Source: Streptomyces populi (GTDB lineage Bacteria > Actinomycetota > Actinomycetes > Streptomycetales > Streptomycetaceae). From it: a DNA stretch of 64,000 bases. The stretch covers positions 1 through 64,000 of the forward strand of contig NZ_KZ626873.1 of NCBI RefSeq assembly GCF_002911015.1, given 5' to 3'. Below the pieces are notes generated by a model, which worked only from the letters and a program-made list of their open reading frames with translations, was not told the origin of the DNA and did no database searches. Made by a program: the position numbers and the translations under genes. Shown here one piece after another: positions 32,790 through 41,826 of the stretch. The number at the start of each line of letters is the position of its first letter. The first letter of the stretch is position 1.

Positions 32790-34367
32790 ATGGCGCAGGG
32801 GGACCCGGCCGACGAGAACGACGCGGCCGAGGGCGGCGGACCGGTCGCGGGGGCGTCCGACGCGCGGCTGACCGAGCTGCTGCGCGGCGGCACCTCGACG
32901 GCGTACACGGCCCTCCAGGAACTCCGCGCACGCCACCGCGCCTCCGTGCTCGCCTACGCCCGGCTGTGCACCACCGGCGAGTCCGGGGCCGGACAGCTCG
33001 CGGCGCACACCTTCACCCTCGCGGCCCGCGAGACGGCGCGCGGCATCGACCCGAACGTCCCCTGGCGGCACCAGCTCCTGCTGCTGACCGGGCGGGTGGC
33101 CGCCTCGTGGGCCCGGGACCAGCGGGCCGCGGGCCTCGACCCCGGTCTGCTCCTCGTCCTCAGCACGGCGGGCCCCGACGGCCCCGTCCCGTCCCTGCTC
33201 CCCGCCTTCCAGTCCCTCCCCTCCCGCGCCCAGGGCCTCATCTGGTACGCGGTCGTGGAACGCGAACCCGCGCGGCGGACGGCGGTCATGCTCGGCCTCA
33301 CCTCCGAGGACGTCGCGTACGGCACCGCCCAGGCGCTCCAGTCGCTGGCCCAGGCCTGTCTGAGGTACCGGCTGGCCGCCTCGGACGATCCGCGCTGCGG
33401 GGACTTCCGCCGACTGATCGAGGAGTCGGTGCGGCCCGACAACCCCCGCTCCAGCACCGACCTCAACACCCACATGGCGCACTGCGCGCACTGCTCGGCC
33501 GCGTACGAGGAACTGACCGCCCTGCGCGACCATCCGCGCTCCGCCCTGGCCGAGGGCCTGCTGCCGTGGGCGGGCACGGCGTACGTCACGGACGACGTGC
33601 CGCAGCCGGGGCCCCTGCCTCCCGTACCGCCCGTCGGCCCGCGGGGACCGGCGCTGCTGTGGCCGCCCTCCCGCCGGGTCGTCCTGACCTCGGCGGCGGC
33701 GCTCGGCGTGGCCCTGGCGCCGGTCCTCTACCTGCTGCTGTCCCCGGACGCCACGCCGTCCACGGGCGCGGCGGGCTCGGTCGCCGCGCCGTCCGGGCCG
33801 CCCGCGGTGACCGTCACCGCCACGGTCCCGGTCACCCCGTCGGCCTCCCCCTCGCCCTCGGCCTCCCCCTCGCCGTCGGCGACCTCCGCGTCGCCTTCTC
33901 CGTCCCACAGCCCGGCACCGCCGAGGTCACCGAGCCCGAAGCCCACCCCGACCGTCGTCCTCCGCCCGCCGGGCAGCTCCTCCGCGCAGGTGGTGAACGT
34001 CGCCTCGGGGCTGTGCCTGGACGTCCGCGACGGCGACCTCGAGAAGGGCACCGACGTCGTCACGGCGCCCTGCAACTCCTCCCGCACCCAGCGCTGGCGC
34101 GTCGCCGACGGTTCCCTCCGGTCGGCCGCCGACGACGACTTCTGCCTGGACAGCCGCGGCTCCGTCGACCGCGGCGTGGGCATCTGGGCGTGCTCCTCGC
34201 TCGACGGCGACCACGGCGACAACCTCCGCTTCACCGTCGACGACGACGGGGTGATCCGCCCGGCCGTCGCCATCGAGACGGCGGTGACGCCGGACGGGGA
34301 CGGTGGGCTGTCCCTGGTGCCGCTGACCGGGGGCACGGGCCAGCGCTGGCGCGCGGGCAGCGCCTGA
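32790..34367 (+). CDS. Sigma-like / zinc-finger / TM / ricin-type lectin fusion protein
   Basis: A 525-aa one-chain receptor-like protein. The N terminus (about 20-210) is helical and resembles ECF sigma regions 2 and 4 (SVLAYARLCTTGESGAGQLA, and LPSRAQGLIWYAVVERE with a following helix-turn-helix-like LGLTSEDVAYGTA). A short segment HMAHCAHC fits the HxxxCxxC of anti-sigma zinc fingers. One membrane helix follows (VVLTSAAALGVALAPVLYLLL), then a Ser/Pro linker. The C-terminal beta-trefoil of ricin B type (about 395-525) has LCLDVRDGD, QRWRV and FCLDSRGS. ATG 32790 follows CGGAGG. The lectin would be outside, the sigma-like part inside. DNA-binding activity is unproven. Confidence 0.85.
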   Translation: MAQGDPADENDAAEGGGPVAGASDARLTELLRGGTSTAYTALQELRARHRASVLAYARLCTTGESGAGQLAAHTFTLAARETARGIDPNVPWRHQLLLLTGRVAASWARDQRAAGLDPGLLLVLSTAGPDGPVPSLLPAFQSLPSRAQGLIWYAVVEREPARRTAVMLGLTSEDVAYGTAQALQSLAQACLRYRLAASDDPRCGDFRRLIEESVRPDNPRSSTDLNTHMAHCAHCSAAYEELTALRDHPRSALAEGLLPWAGTAYVTDDVPQPGPLPPVPPVGPRGPALLWPPSRRVVLTSAAALGVALAPVLYLLLSPDATPSTGAAGSVAAPSGPPAVTVTATVPVTPSASPSPSASPSPSATSASPSPSHSPAPPRSPSPKPTPTVVLRPPGSSSAQVVNVASGLCLDVRDGDLEKGTDVVTAPCNSSRTQRWRVADGSLRSAADDDFCLDSRGSVDRGVGIWACSSLDGDHGDNLRFTVDDDGVIRPAVAIETAVTPDGDGGLSLVPLTGGTGQRWRAGSA

Positions 34368-34402
34368 GGGTCCGCGCGCCGGCGCCCGGCCCGTCCGCGG
34401 GC

Positions 34403-35578
34403 TCAGATCTCGCGGACTCCGCGGCGCCAGACGCCGGTGACCAGCGGGACACCGGGGCGGTAGGCGAGGTGGACGTGGCTGGGGGCGTCCAGCAGGGCGA
34501 GATCCGCGTAGGCGCCCGGCGCGATGCGGCCGACGTCGTCCCGGCGCAGGGCCCGCGCGCCGCCCGCGGTCGCCGACCACACCGCCTCGTCCGGGGTCAT
34601 CCGCATGTCCCGTACCGCGAGCGCGATGCAGAAGGGCACGGACGAGGTGAAGGACGAGCCGGGGTTGCAGTCGGTGGACAGCGCCACCGTGACACCGGCG
34701 TCGATCAGCCTGCGGGCGTCCGGCCACTCGGCGCGGGTGGAGAACTCGGCGCCGGGCAGCAGGGTCGCCACGGTGTCGCCGCTCGCGAGGGCGTCGATGT
34801 CGGCGTCCGTCAGGTGGGTGCAGTGGTCGGCGCTCGCCGCGTCCAGCTCGACGGCGAGCTGGACGCCGGGGCCGTACGAGAGCTGGTTGGCGTGCACGCG
34901 CGGGTGCAGCCCCTTGGCCTTGCCGGCCGTGAGGATCGCGCGGGCCTGGTCGCCGTCGAAGGCGCCCTTCTCGCAGAAGACGTCCACCCAACGGGCGTAC
35001 GGGGCGCAGGCGTCGAGCATCTCGCCGGTGACCAGGGCGACGTAGCCGGCCGGGTCGTCGGCGTAGTCCGGCGAGACGATGTGCGCGCCGAGGTAGGTGA
35101 CCTCGTCGGTGTGTGAGGCGGCGATGCGCAGCGCGCGGGCCTCGTCCTCGACGGTCAGGCCGTAGCCCGACTTGGTCTCGAAGGTCGTGGTGCCCTGGCG
35201 GAGGGCCTCGCGCAGGTAGCGGGTGAGGTTGCGCTCCAGTTCCTCGTCGGAGGCGGCGCGGGTGGCGGCGACGGTGGTGCGGATGCCGCCCGCGCTGTAC
35301 GCGCGGCCGGACATGCGGGCGTTGAACTCCTGGGTGCGGTCGCCCGCGAAGACCAGGTGCGAGTGGGAGTCGACGAAGCCGGGGATCACCGCGCGTCCAC
35401 CGGCGTCGACCCGGTTGTCGGTGGCGGGTGCTTTGCTGGATTCACCGGTCCACGCGACCCGGTCGCCCTCGATGACGACGGCCGCGTCCTGGATCAGACC
35501 GAGCGGGGACCCGTCGCCCAGGGAGGGATCGTTGGTGACCAGACTGGCGATGTTGGTGATGACGGTCGTGCTGCTCAT
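34403..35578 (-). CDS. hutI: Imidazolonepropionase
   Basis: Third step of histidine breakdown: hydrolysis of imidazolone-5-propionate to N-formimino-L-glutamate. The 391-aa metal-dependent amidohydrolase has the metal-binding HxH in FVDSHSHLVFAGDR. TTTFETKSGYGLTVEDEAR, HANQLSYGPG, ADHCTHLTD and STDCNPGSSFTSS follow, the last containing the catalytic aspartate. ATG 35578. It is the last gene of the hut operon, separated from hutF by 75 bp that include a 15-G tract. Confidence 0.96.
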   Translation of the reverse strand: MSSTTVITNIASLVTNDPSLGDGSPLGLIQDAAVVIEGDRVAWTGESSKAPATDNRVDAGGRAVIPGFVDSHSHLVFAGDRTQEFNARMSGRAYSAGGIRTTVAATRAASDEELERNLTRYLREALRQGTTTFETKSGYGLTVEDEARALRIAASHTDEVTYLGAHIVSPDYADDPAGYVALVTGEMLDACAPYARWVDVFCEKGAFDGDQARAILTAGKAKGLHPRVHANQLSYGPGVQLAVELDAASADHCTHLTDADIDALASGDTVATLLPGAEFSTRAEWPDARRLIDAGVTVALSTDCNPGSSFTSSVPFCIALAVRDMRMTPDEAVWSATAGGARALRRDDVGRIAPGAYADLALLDAPSHVHLAYRPGVPLVTGVWRRGVREI

Positions 35579-35618
35579 GGCGTCCTCAGGGGTGGCGGGA
35601 CTGCTGGTGGGGGGCGTC

Positions 35619-35633
35619 GGGGGGGGGGGGGGG
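35619..35633. repeat. Homopolymeric G15 tract between hutF and hutI
   Basis: Fifteen consecutive G residues on the plus strand (C15 in the hut transcript), about 40 bases upstream of the hutI start. Long homopolymers of this size are slippage-prone and rare in this sequence. Confidence 0.85.
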
Positions 35634-35653
35634 TGCTCCCGCCCGCCCGGGAG

Positions 35654-37012
35654 TCAGGAGCGCAGCGCCTGGACGGCGTCCGCGAGCGCTGTCGGCACGT
35701 CCGGTACGAGCGTGTGCGCGCCGTCGCGCACGATGTGCCGGCCCGCCACGACCGTGTGCCGGACGTCGGCGGCCGTGGCCGCGAATACGGCTGTCTCCGC
35801 GCCGAGGCGCGGCACCGGTCCCGCTGTCCTGACCGAGTCGAGGGCGATCGTCGTGAAGTCGGCGAGCGCGCCCGTCTCGATGCTGCCCGCGTCGTCCCAG
35901 CCGAGGGCCGCGTGGCCGTCGGCGGAGGCGGCGCGCAGCAGGGCGGCGGCCGTCCAGTGACCGCGGGTGCGGGTGCGCAGCCGTTCGTTCAGCTCCATCG
36001 CGCGGGCCTCTTCGAGGAGGTCGATGACGGCGTGGCTGTCGGAGCCGAGCGAGAGGGGTGAGCCCGCGGCCTGGAGGGCGACGGCGGGGCCGATGCCGTC
36101 GGCGAGGTCGCGTTCGGTGGTGGGGCACATGCAGGTGCCGGTGCCGGAGCCGCCGAGCAGGGCGATGTCCTCGTCGGTGAGGTGCGTGTTGTGGACGCCG
36201 GTGGTGCGCGGTCCGAGGACGCCGTGGTCGGCGAGCAGGCGGGTGGGCGTGCGGCCGTGTGCGGCCAGGCACGCCTCGTTCTCCGCCGTCTGCTCGGACA
36301 GGTGCACGTGGAGCGGGGCGCGCCGCTCCTCGGCCCAGCGCGCCACGGTGGCGAGCTGCCCGGCGGGCACGGCCCGTACGGAGTGGATCGCCGCGCCGAT
36401 CCGTGCGTGGTCCCGGTCCTTGAGAAGGGAACAGCGTTCCGCCCAGGCCTCGGCGGTGCCGTCGGAGAAGCGCCGCTGGTGCCGGTTGGGCGGCTGTCCG
36501 AAGCCGGAGGAGAGGTAGGCCGTGTCCAGCAGGGTGATGCGGATGCCCGCGTCGGCCGCGGCGGCGACGAGCGCCTCGCCCATGGCGTTGGGGTCGGCGT
36601 AGGGGGTGCCGTCGTGGGCGTGGTGGACGTAGTGGAACTCGCCGACGGCGGTGACTCCGGCGAGGGCCATCTCCGCGTACACCGCGCGGGCCAGCGCGTG
36701 GTAGGTCTCCGGGGTCAGCCGGTCCGCGAAGGAGTACATGATCTCGCGCCAGGTCCAGAAGGTGCCGGAGCCGACCTGGACGGTGCCGCGCAGGGCGCGG
36801 TGGAAGGCGTGGGAGTGGGCGTTGGCGAGGCCCGGGAGGGTGAGTCCGCGCAGGATCTCGGCGCCCGGCGGCGGGGCGTCGACCCCGGTGCGGACGTCGG
36901 TGAAACGGCCGTCCGCACCGGCCCCGGAGCCGTCGGCCGACACGGTCACGGCGACGCCCGGCTCGACGTGGGTGCCGAGCCAGGCGTGTTCCAGCCAGTA
37001 CGTCTGTGTCAC
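35654..37012 (-). CDS. hutF: Formimidoylglutamate deiminase
   Basis: Hydrolyses N-formimino-L-glutamate to N-formyl-L-glutamate and ammonia (the five-step hut route). About 452 aa, amidohydrolase superfamily. The metal motif is GLANAHSHAFHRALRG, and the HutF-typical AVGEFHYVHHAHDGTPY follows. HVHLSEQTAENEACLAAHGRTP and SLGSDSHAVIDLLEEAR supply further ligands, with the catalytic aspartate in GSDSH. I chose GTG 37012, which overlaps the preceding stop (GTGA); TTG 37018 is in frame two codons upstream. Confidence 0.93.
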   Translation of the reverse strand: MTQTYWLEHAWLGTHVEPGVAVTVSADGSGAGADGRFTDVRTGVDAPPPGAEILRGLTLPGLANAHSHAFHRALRGTVQVGSGTFWTWREIMYSFADRLTPETYHALARAVYAEMALAGVTAVGEFHYVHHAHDGTPYADPNAMGEALVAAAADAGIRITLLDTAYLSSGFGQPPNRHQRRFSDGTAEAWAERCSLLKDRDHARIGAAIHSVRAVPAGQLATVARWAEERRAPLHVHLSEQTAENEACLAAHGRTPTRLLADHGVLGPRTTGVHNTHLTDEDIALLGGSGTGTCMCPTTERDLADGIGPAVALQAAGSPLSLGSDSHAVIDLLEEARAMELNERLRTRTRGHWTAAALLRAASADGHAALGWDDAGSIETGALADFTTIALDSVRTAGPVPRLGAETAVFAATAADVRHTVVAGRHIVRDGAHTLVPDVPTALADAVQALRS

Positions 37013-38232
37013 CTGCAAGCCAGCCCTTCGAGTACGTCGGCGAGTGCGGTCACCCCGGCCACGCAGTCGTCCTCGGTGGCGTGCTCGGCCGGGGAGTGCG
37101 AGACACCCGTGGGGTTGCGTACGAACAGCATGGCGGTCGGGACGGTGCCGGAGAGGATTCCGGCGTCGTGTCCGGCCCCGGTCCCGAGGACGGGCACGTT
37201 CAGGGCGGCGTCGCGGTCCTTGCCCAGGATGCGGGCGAGTTCGTCGCGCAGGGCGTGCTCGAACTCGACGACGGGGGTGAACGACTCGCGGACGACGTCG
37301 AGTTCGACGCCCTGGGCCTCGGCGTACTCGCGGGCCGCCCTCTCGACGCCGTCGACGACCGTGTCGAGGGTCGCCTGGTCGGCGGCGCGGGAATCGAGCC
37401 AGCCGCGCACCAGGGAGGGGATGGCGTTCACGCCGTTCGGCTCGACGGCGATCTTGCCGAAGGTGGCGACGGCGCCCGCGAGCCGGGCCTCGCGGCGGGC
37501 GGCGAGGACGGTCTCGGCGTACGGCAGCATCGGGTCGTGGCGGTCCACGAGCCGGGTGGTGCCGGCGTGGTTGGCCTCGCCGCGGAAGTCGAAGCGCCAG
37601 CGGCCGTGCGGCCAGATGGCGCTGGCGATGCCGACCTGGTCGCCGCTCAGGTCGAGGGCGCGGCCCTGCTCGACGTGGAGTTCGACGAACGCGCCGATCC
37701 GGCCGAGGCGTTCGGGGTCGGGCCCGATGGCGGCGGGGTCGTACCCGGCGCGCTCCATGGCCTGCGGCAGGGTAATGCCGTCGGCGTCGGTGAGCCGGTG
37801 GGCCTGCTCGACGGTGAGCTGTCCGGCGGCCAGCCGGGAGCCGACGCAGGCGAGGCCGAAGCGGGCGCCCTCCTCGTCACCGAAGTTGACGATGGCGAGG
37901 GGTTTGGTGAAGCGGACACCGCGGGCGCGGAGTTCGTCGAGGGCGGCGAAGGAGGAGACGACCCCGAGGGGGCCGTCGAAGGCGCCGCCGTCGGGCACGG
38001 AGTCCAGGTGGGAGCCGGTGACGACGGCGTCCCCCTCGGCGGGGTCGCCGAGCCAGGCCCATTGGTTGCCGTTGCGGTCGAGTTCGTAGGTGAGCCCGCG
38101 GGACTCGGCCTGCTGCCGGAACCAGTCGCGGCAGTCGGTGTCGGCCCCGGTCCAGGCGAACCGGCGGTAGCCGCCGGAGGCGGAGCTGCGGCCGATCGGC
38201 CGCAGCTCCGCCCACATGCTGTGGAACGTCAC
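37009..38232 (-). CDS. M20-family amidohydrolase annotated as allantoate/N-carbamoyl amidohydrolase; probable N-formylglutamate hydrolase by context
   Basis: Dizinc hydrolase of the hydantoinase/carbamoylase type, 407 aa. Metal ligands are visible in GSHLDSVPDGGAFDGPLGV, FGDEEGARF and ELHVEQGRAL. The dimerisation domain follows ANHAGTTRLVDRHDP, and the C-terminal ligand is in GVSHSPAEHA. GTG 38232 overlaps the hutU stop. It sits between hutU and hutF, where the pathway still needs conversion of N-formylglutamate to glutamate, and no hutG-like gene is in the window. Action on N-formylglutamate is therefore a reasonable inference; allantoate remains possible. Confidence 0.88.
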   Translation of the reverse strand: MTFHSMWAELRPIGRSSASGGYRRFAWTGADTDCRDWFRQQAESRGLTYELDRNGNQWAWLGDPAEGDAVVTGSHLDSVPDGGAFDGPLGVVSSFAALDELRARGVRFTKPLAIVNFGDEEGARFGLACVGSRLAAGQLTVEQAHRLTDADGITLPQAMERAGYDPAAIGPDPERLGRIGAFVELHVEQGRALDLSGDQVGIASAIWPHGRWRFDFRGEANHAGTTRLVDRHDPMLPYAETVLAARREARLAGAVATFGKIAVEPNGVNAIPSLVRGWLDSRAADQATLDTVVDGVERAAREYAEAQGVELDVVRESFTPVVEFEHALRDELARILGKDRDAALNVPVLGTGAGHDAGILSGTVPTAMLFVRNPTGVSHSPAEHATEDDCVAGVTALADVLEGLACR

Positions 38233-39893
38233 GCGTCGCCGCCCTCGCGCATCGGCACCCGGACCCCGCGCTCGTCCGCGACGGACTCGGCGATGTCGTA
38301 CCCGGCGTCGACGTGCCGGATGACGCCCATGCCCGGGTCGTTGGTGAGCACCCGGCGGATCTTCTCCCCGGCGAGCTTGGTGCCGTCGGCGACGGAGACC
38401 TGGCCCGCGTGGATGGAGCGGCCCATGCCGACGCCGCCGCCGTGGTGGAGGGAGACCCAGGAGGCACCGGAGGCGACGTTCACCATGGCGTTGAGCAGCG
38501 GCCAGTCGGCGATCGCGTCGGAGCCGTCGAGCATGGCCTCGGTCTCGCGGTACGGGGAGGCGACGGAGCCGCAGTCGAGGTGGTCGCGGCCGATGGCCAG
38601 CGGGGCCGCCAGCTCGCCCGAGGCCACCATGTCGTTGAAGCGCTCACCGGCCTTGTCGCGCTCGCCGTAGCCGAGCCAGCAGATGCGGGCGGGCAGTCCC
38701 TGGAAGTGGACGCGCTCGCCGGCCATCTTGATCCAGCGGTGCAGCGACTCGTTCTCCGGGAAGAGGTCGAGGATCGCCTTGTCCGTCTTGTGGATGTCGG
38801 AGGCCTCGCCGGACAGGGCCGCCCAGCGGAAGGGGCCCTTGCCCTCGCAGAAGAGGGGGCGGATGTAGGCGGGGACGAAGCCGGGGAAGGCGAAGGCGCG
38901 GTCGTAGCCGGCGAGCTGGGCCTCGCCGCGGATGGAGTTGCCGTAGTCGAAGACCTCGGCGCCGGCGTCCATGAAGCCGACCATGGCCTCGACGTGCTTG
39001 GCCATGGACTCGCGGGCGCGGGTGGTGAAGCCGGCCGGGTCCTTGGCGGCCGCATCGGCCATGTCGTCGAAGTCGACGCCGACGGGGAGGTAGGCGAGCG
39101 GGTCGTGGGCCGAGGTCTGGTCGGTCACGATGTCGACGGGCGCGCCCTCGGCGAGCATGCGCGGCAGCAGTTCCGCCGCGTTGCCGAGCAGGCCGATGGA
39201 GAGCGGCTTGCGCTGGTCACGGGCCTCGACGGCGAGCTGGAGGGCGTGCTCCAGGGAGTCGGCCTTCACGTCCAGGTAGCGGTGCTCGATGCGGCGCTCG
39301 ATGGCGCGGGGGTCGCAGTCGATGCAGATGGCGACGCCGTCGTTCATCGTCACGGCGAGCGGCTGGGCGCCGCCCATGCCGCCGAGACCGGCGGTCAGCG
39401 TGATGGTGCCGGCGAGGGTGCCGTTGAACTTCTTCGCGGCGACGGCGGCGAAGGTCTCGTAGGTGCCCTGGAGGATGCCCTGGGTGCCGATGTAGATCCA
39501 GGAACCCGCGGTCATCTGGCCGTACATGGTCAGGCCGAGCTGCTCCAGGCGGCGGAACTCCTCCCAGTTCGCCCAGTCGCCGACCAGGTTGGAGTTGGCG
39601 ATGAGGACGCGCGGGGCCCACTCGTGGGTCTGCATGACGCCGACGGGACGGCCGGACTGGACGAGCATCGTCTCGTCCTGCTTGAGGGTCCGCAGCGTGC
39701 GGACCATGGCGTCGAAGGAGCGCCAGTCACGGGCGGCCTTGCCGGTGCCGCCGTAGACGACGAGCTTGTCGGGGTGCTCGGCGACCTCGGGGTCGAGGTT
39801 GTTCTGCAGCATCCGCAGGGCGGCTTCCTGCTGCCATCCCAGGGCGCTCAGTTCCGTACCGCGCGGCGCTCGGACGGGGCGGGGTCCTGACAT
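38229..39893 (-). CDS. hutU: Urocanate hydratase
   Basis: NAD-dependent hydration of urocanate to imidazolone-5-propionate. The 554-aa protein is of standard length. It has ALRMLQNNLDPEVAEHPD, VYGGTGKAARDW and MQTHEWAPRVLIANSNLVGDW in parts. The NAD-binding region TLTAGLGGMGGAQPLAVTMN and the active-site region with GDHLDCGSVASPYRETE-like residues (RDHLDCGSVASPYRE) follow, then VSLHHGGGVGMGRSIHAG. ATG 39893 follows GGGAGG. It is first gene of the hut operon, with promoter and operator visible upstream. No hutH is in the window. Confidence 0.97.
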   Translation of the reverse strand: MSGPRPVRAPRGTELSALGWQQEAALRMLQNNLDPEVAEHPDKLVVYGGTGKAARDWRSFDAMVRTLRTLKQDETMLVQSGRPVGVMQTHEWAPRVLIANSNLVGDWANWEEFRRLEQLGLTMYGQMTAGSWIYIGTQGILQGTYETFAAVAAKKFNGTLAGTITLTAGLGGMGGAQPLAVTMNDGVAICIDCDPRAIERRIEHRYLDVKADSLEHALQLAVEARDQRKPLSIGLLGNAAELLPRMLAEGAPVDIVTDQTSAHDPLAYLPVGVDFDDMADAAAKDPAGFTTRARESMAKHVEAMVGFMDAGAEVFDYGNSIRGEAQLAGYDRAFAFPGFVPAYIRPLFCEGKGPFRWAALSGEASDIHKTDKAILDLFPENESLHRWIKMAGERVHFQGLPARICWLGYGERDKAGERFNDMVASGELAAPLAIGRDHLDCGSVASPYRETEAMLDGSDAIADWPLLNAMVNVASGASWVSLHHGGGVGMGRSIHAGQVSVADGTKLAGEKIRRVLTNDPGMGVIRHVDAGYDIAESVADERGVRVPMREGGDA

Positions 39894-39916
39894 GGTCTGC
39901 CTCCCAGCGGACTGTT

Positions 39917-39934
39917 GATGTAGATATTCACATC
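39917..39934. promoter_or_regulatory. hut operator candidate, GATGT-N8-ACATC dyad
   Basis: GATGT and ACATC flank an ATAT centre (GATGTnnATATnnACATC), covering the predicted hutU transcription start and touching the -10. This is the classic place for a repressor. Confidence 0.55.
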
Positions 39935-39960
39935 CTGACTTCTTGAATAAGACTAGTCAA
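39932..39960 (-). promoter_or_regulatory. hutU promoter (housekeeping sigma type)
   Basis: Minus-strand -35 TTGACT (39960-39955) and -10 CAGGAT (39937-39932) are separated by 17 bp. That places the transcription start near 39925, about 30 bases before the hutU ATG. Confidence 0.65.
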
Positions 39961-40149
39961 TAGGCGCGCGGCCCCGCGCGCGCTTCCGCCGGGTGTTTGG
40001 CTGGGACGCATGGGCGCAGACATGGACAGGGCAGGGGATCGGGCGGACGACGGCGGCGCGGGCGGGCCCCGGCGTCCCCGGCGGAGGGTTCGGGACCACC
40101 GTCGGCCCGCGCGACGGGACACGGGAGCACGGACGGGGGCCGGACGGCG

Positions 40150-41574
40150 ATGAACGGCGACGGAACGACGGGCCCGGACCGGGCGGCGGACCGGGAGGGC
40201 GACCGGCCGGCGCGGGCGGACGGGCCGGCACCGGGATCCGGGCCGGACGCCGGGCGGGTCCCGCGGCGGGACCACGCCGTGCGGGCCGCCGTGGAGCGGG
40301 GGCTCCTCGGCCCGGACCACCCGGTCGTCGCGCTCCTCGACGTGACCGGCGTCCGGGCTTCGGTCGCCGCGCTGCACGCCGCCTTCGAGGCGGTGACCGC
40401 TCCCGGCACCCCGGTGCTGCACGCCTTCGCGGTGAAGGCGACGCCCCTCGTGCCCGTGCTGCGACTGCTGCACGAGCGGGGCATCGGCGCGGAGGTGGCG
40501 AGCCCCGGGGAGCTCGCGCTCGCCGCGGCGGCCGGGATCCCGCCCGGGCGGACCGTGCTCGACTCGCCGGCCAAGACGCCCGCCGAGCTGCGCGAGGCAC
40601 TCGCCCTGGGCGTCGCGGTCAACGCCGACAACCCGCAGGAACTGGACCGCATCGACGCCCTCGTCCGTTCGACGGACACCTCCTCCCCCATCGGAATCCG
40701 GGTGAACCCGCAGGTCGGCGCGGGTTCGATCGGGGCACTGTCCACGGCGACGGCGACCTCCAAGTTCGGGGTCGCACTGCGGGACGAGGGGGCCCGCGCG
40801 TGGATCGTGCGGGCGTACGCCGACCGCCCCTGGCTGACCCGGCTGCACGCGCACTCCGGCTCGCAGGGCATGCCGCTCCCGCTGATGGCGCGGGGCGTGG
40901 CGGAGACGTACGCGCTGGCGGAGGAGATCAACCGGCGCGTCGGGCGGCACCAGGTCGACACGGTCGACATCGGCGGCGGGCTGCCGGTCGACTTCGGCTC
41001 CGACGCCACGGCACCGACGTACGAGCAGTACGCGCGGCTGCTCGCGCGGGCGGCACCGGGACTGTTCGACGGACGGTACGGGCTGGTCACCGAGTTCGGA
41101 CGGTCACTGCTGGCCAAGCACGGGACGGTGCTGGCCCGGGTCGAGTACACGAAGTCCGCCGGGGGCCGGGCGGTCGCGGTCACCCACGCCGGGGTGCAGG
41201 TGGCGACCCGCACGGTGTACGCGCCGGAGTCGTGGCCGCTGCGGATCGCCGCGTACGACGCCAAGGGGCACCCCAAGCCGGGGCCGGACGTCGTCCAGGA
41301 CGTCGCGGGTCCGGCCTGCTTCGCGGGCGACCTGCTCGCCGAGGGCCGCCCGCTGCCGCTGCTCGAACAGGGCGACCACGTGGCCGCCCTGGACACCGGC
41401 GCGTACTGCTTCGCCCACCACTACGCGTACAACTCCCTGGTCCGCCCCGGCGTCTACGGCTTCACGCCGGCCGGGGACGCCGTGCGCTTCGCCGTCGTGC
41501 GGGAGCCGCAGACCCTCGCGGAGATCGTCACGGAGTCGGGCGGGGCCCACGCCCACGCGCTGACCGGCCTGTAG
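40150..41574 (+). CDS. PLP-dependent decarboxylase of the diaminopimelate/ornithine decarboxylase family (fold type III)
   Basis: Predicted cytosolic decarboxylase or epimerase, 474 aa. An N-terminal about 45-residue Gly/Pro/Asp-rich tail precedes the TIM barrel. The Schiff-base lysine is in LHAFAVKATPLVPVLRLL, then GAEVASPGELALA, SPAKTPAELREAL, IRVNPQVG, HAHSGSQGM and VDIGGGLPVDF. The C-terminal beta domain has VAGPACFAGDLL and the catalytic-type DTGAYCFAHHYAYN. The substrate is not obvious because the usual diaminopimelate specificity helix is not clear to me. ATG 40150 has a weak site; a later GTG is conceivable. It is divergent from the hut operon. Confidence 0.85.
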   Translation: MNGDGTTGPDRAADREGDRPARADGPAPGSGPDAGRVPRRDHAVRAAVERGLLGPDHPVVALLDVTGVRASVAALHAAFEAVTAPGTPVLHAFAVKATPLVPVLRLLHERGIGAEVASPGELALAAAAGIPPGRTVLDSPAKTPAELREALALGVAVNADNPQELDRIDALVRSTDTSSPIGIRVNPQVGAGSIGALSTATATSKFGVALRDEGARAWIVRAYADRPWLTRLHAHSGSQGMPLPLMARGVAETYALAEEINRRVGRHQVDTVDIGGGLPVDFGSDATAPTYEQYARLLARAAPGLFDGRYGLVTEFGRSLLAKHGTVLARVEYTKSAGGRAVAVTHAGVQVATRTVYAPESWPLRIAAYDAKGHPKPGPDVVQDVAGPACFAGDLLAEGRPLPLLEQGDHVAALDTGAYCFAHHYAYNSLVRPGVYGFTPAGDAVRFAVVREPQTLAEIVTESGGAHAHALTGL

Positions 41575-41580
41575 CGATTC

Positions 41581-41625
41581 CAGCCCCTCCGGCGTTCGAG
41601 GAGCGGTGTCCGGGGCGCGGCCCCG
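41581..41625. repeat. Dispersed 45-bp element, copy 1
   Basis: Begins CAGCCCCTCCGGCGTTCGAG and is about 40/45 identical to 50126-50170. From memory, related sequences recur between genes in many Streptomyces genomes. Confidence 0.65.
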
Positions 41626-41826
41626 AGCACGGGAGGACAGGGGCAGCGGAACGTGACCCCGAGGCACCCCACGGGCTCACCGACACCCCGGCGCGCACTC
41701 GAACCGAGGGCGCCCGTTCGCACCCATGTGCGCCCCCTCGGCACCGCTCCAGGGCAGCACGAACCGACCCCAGGAGGTTTAGACGCGCCCGAGAATGTGG
41801 CCAGTCGACCCACCTTAGTCACCGCG

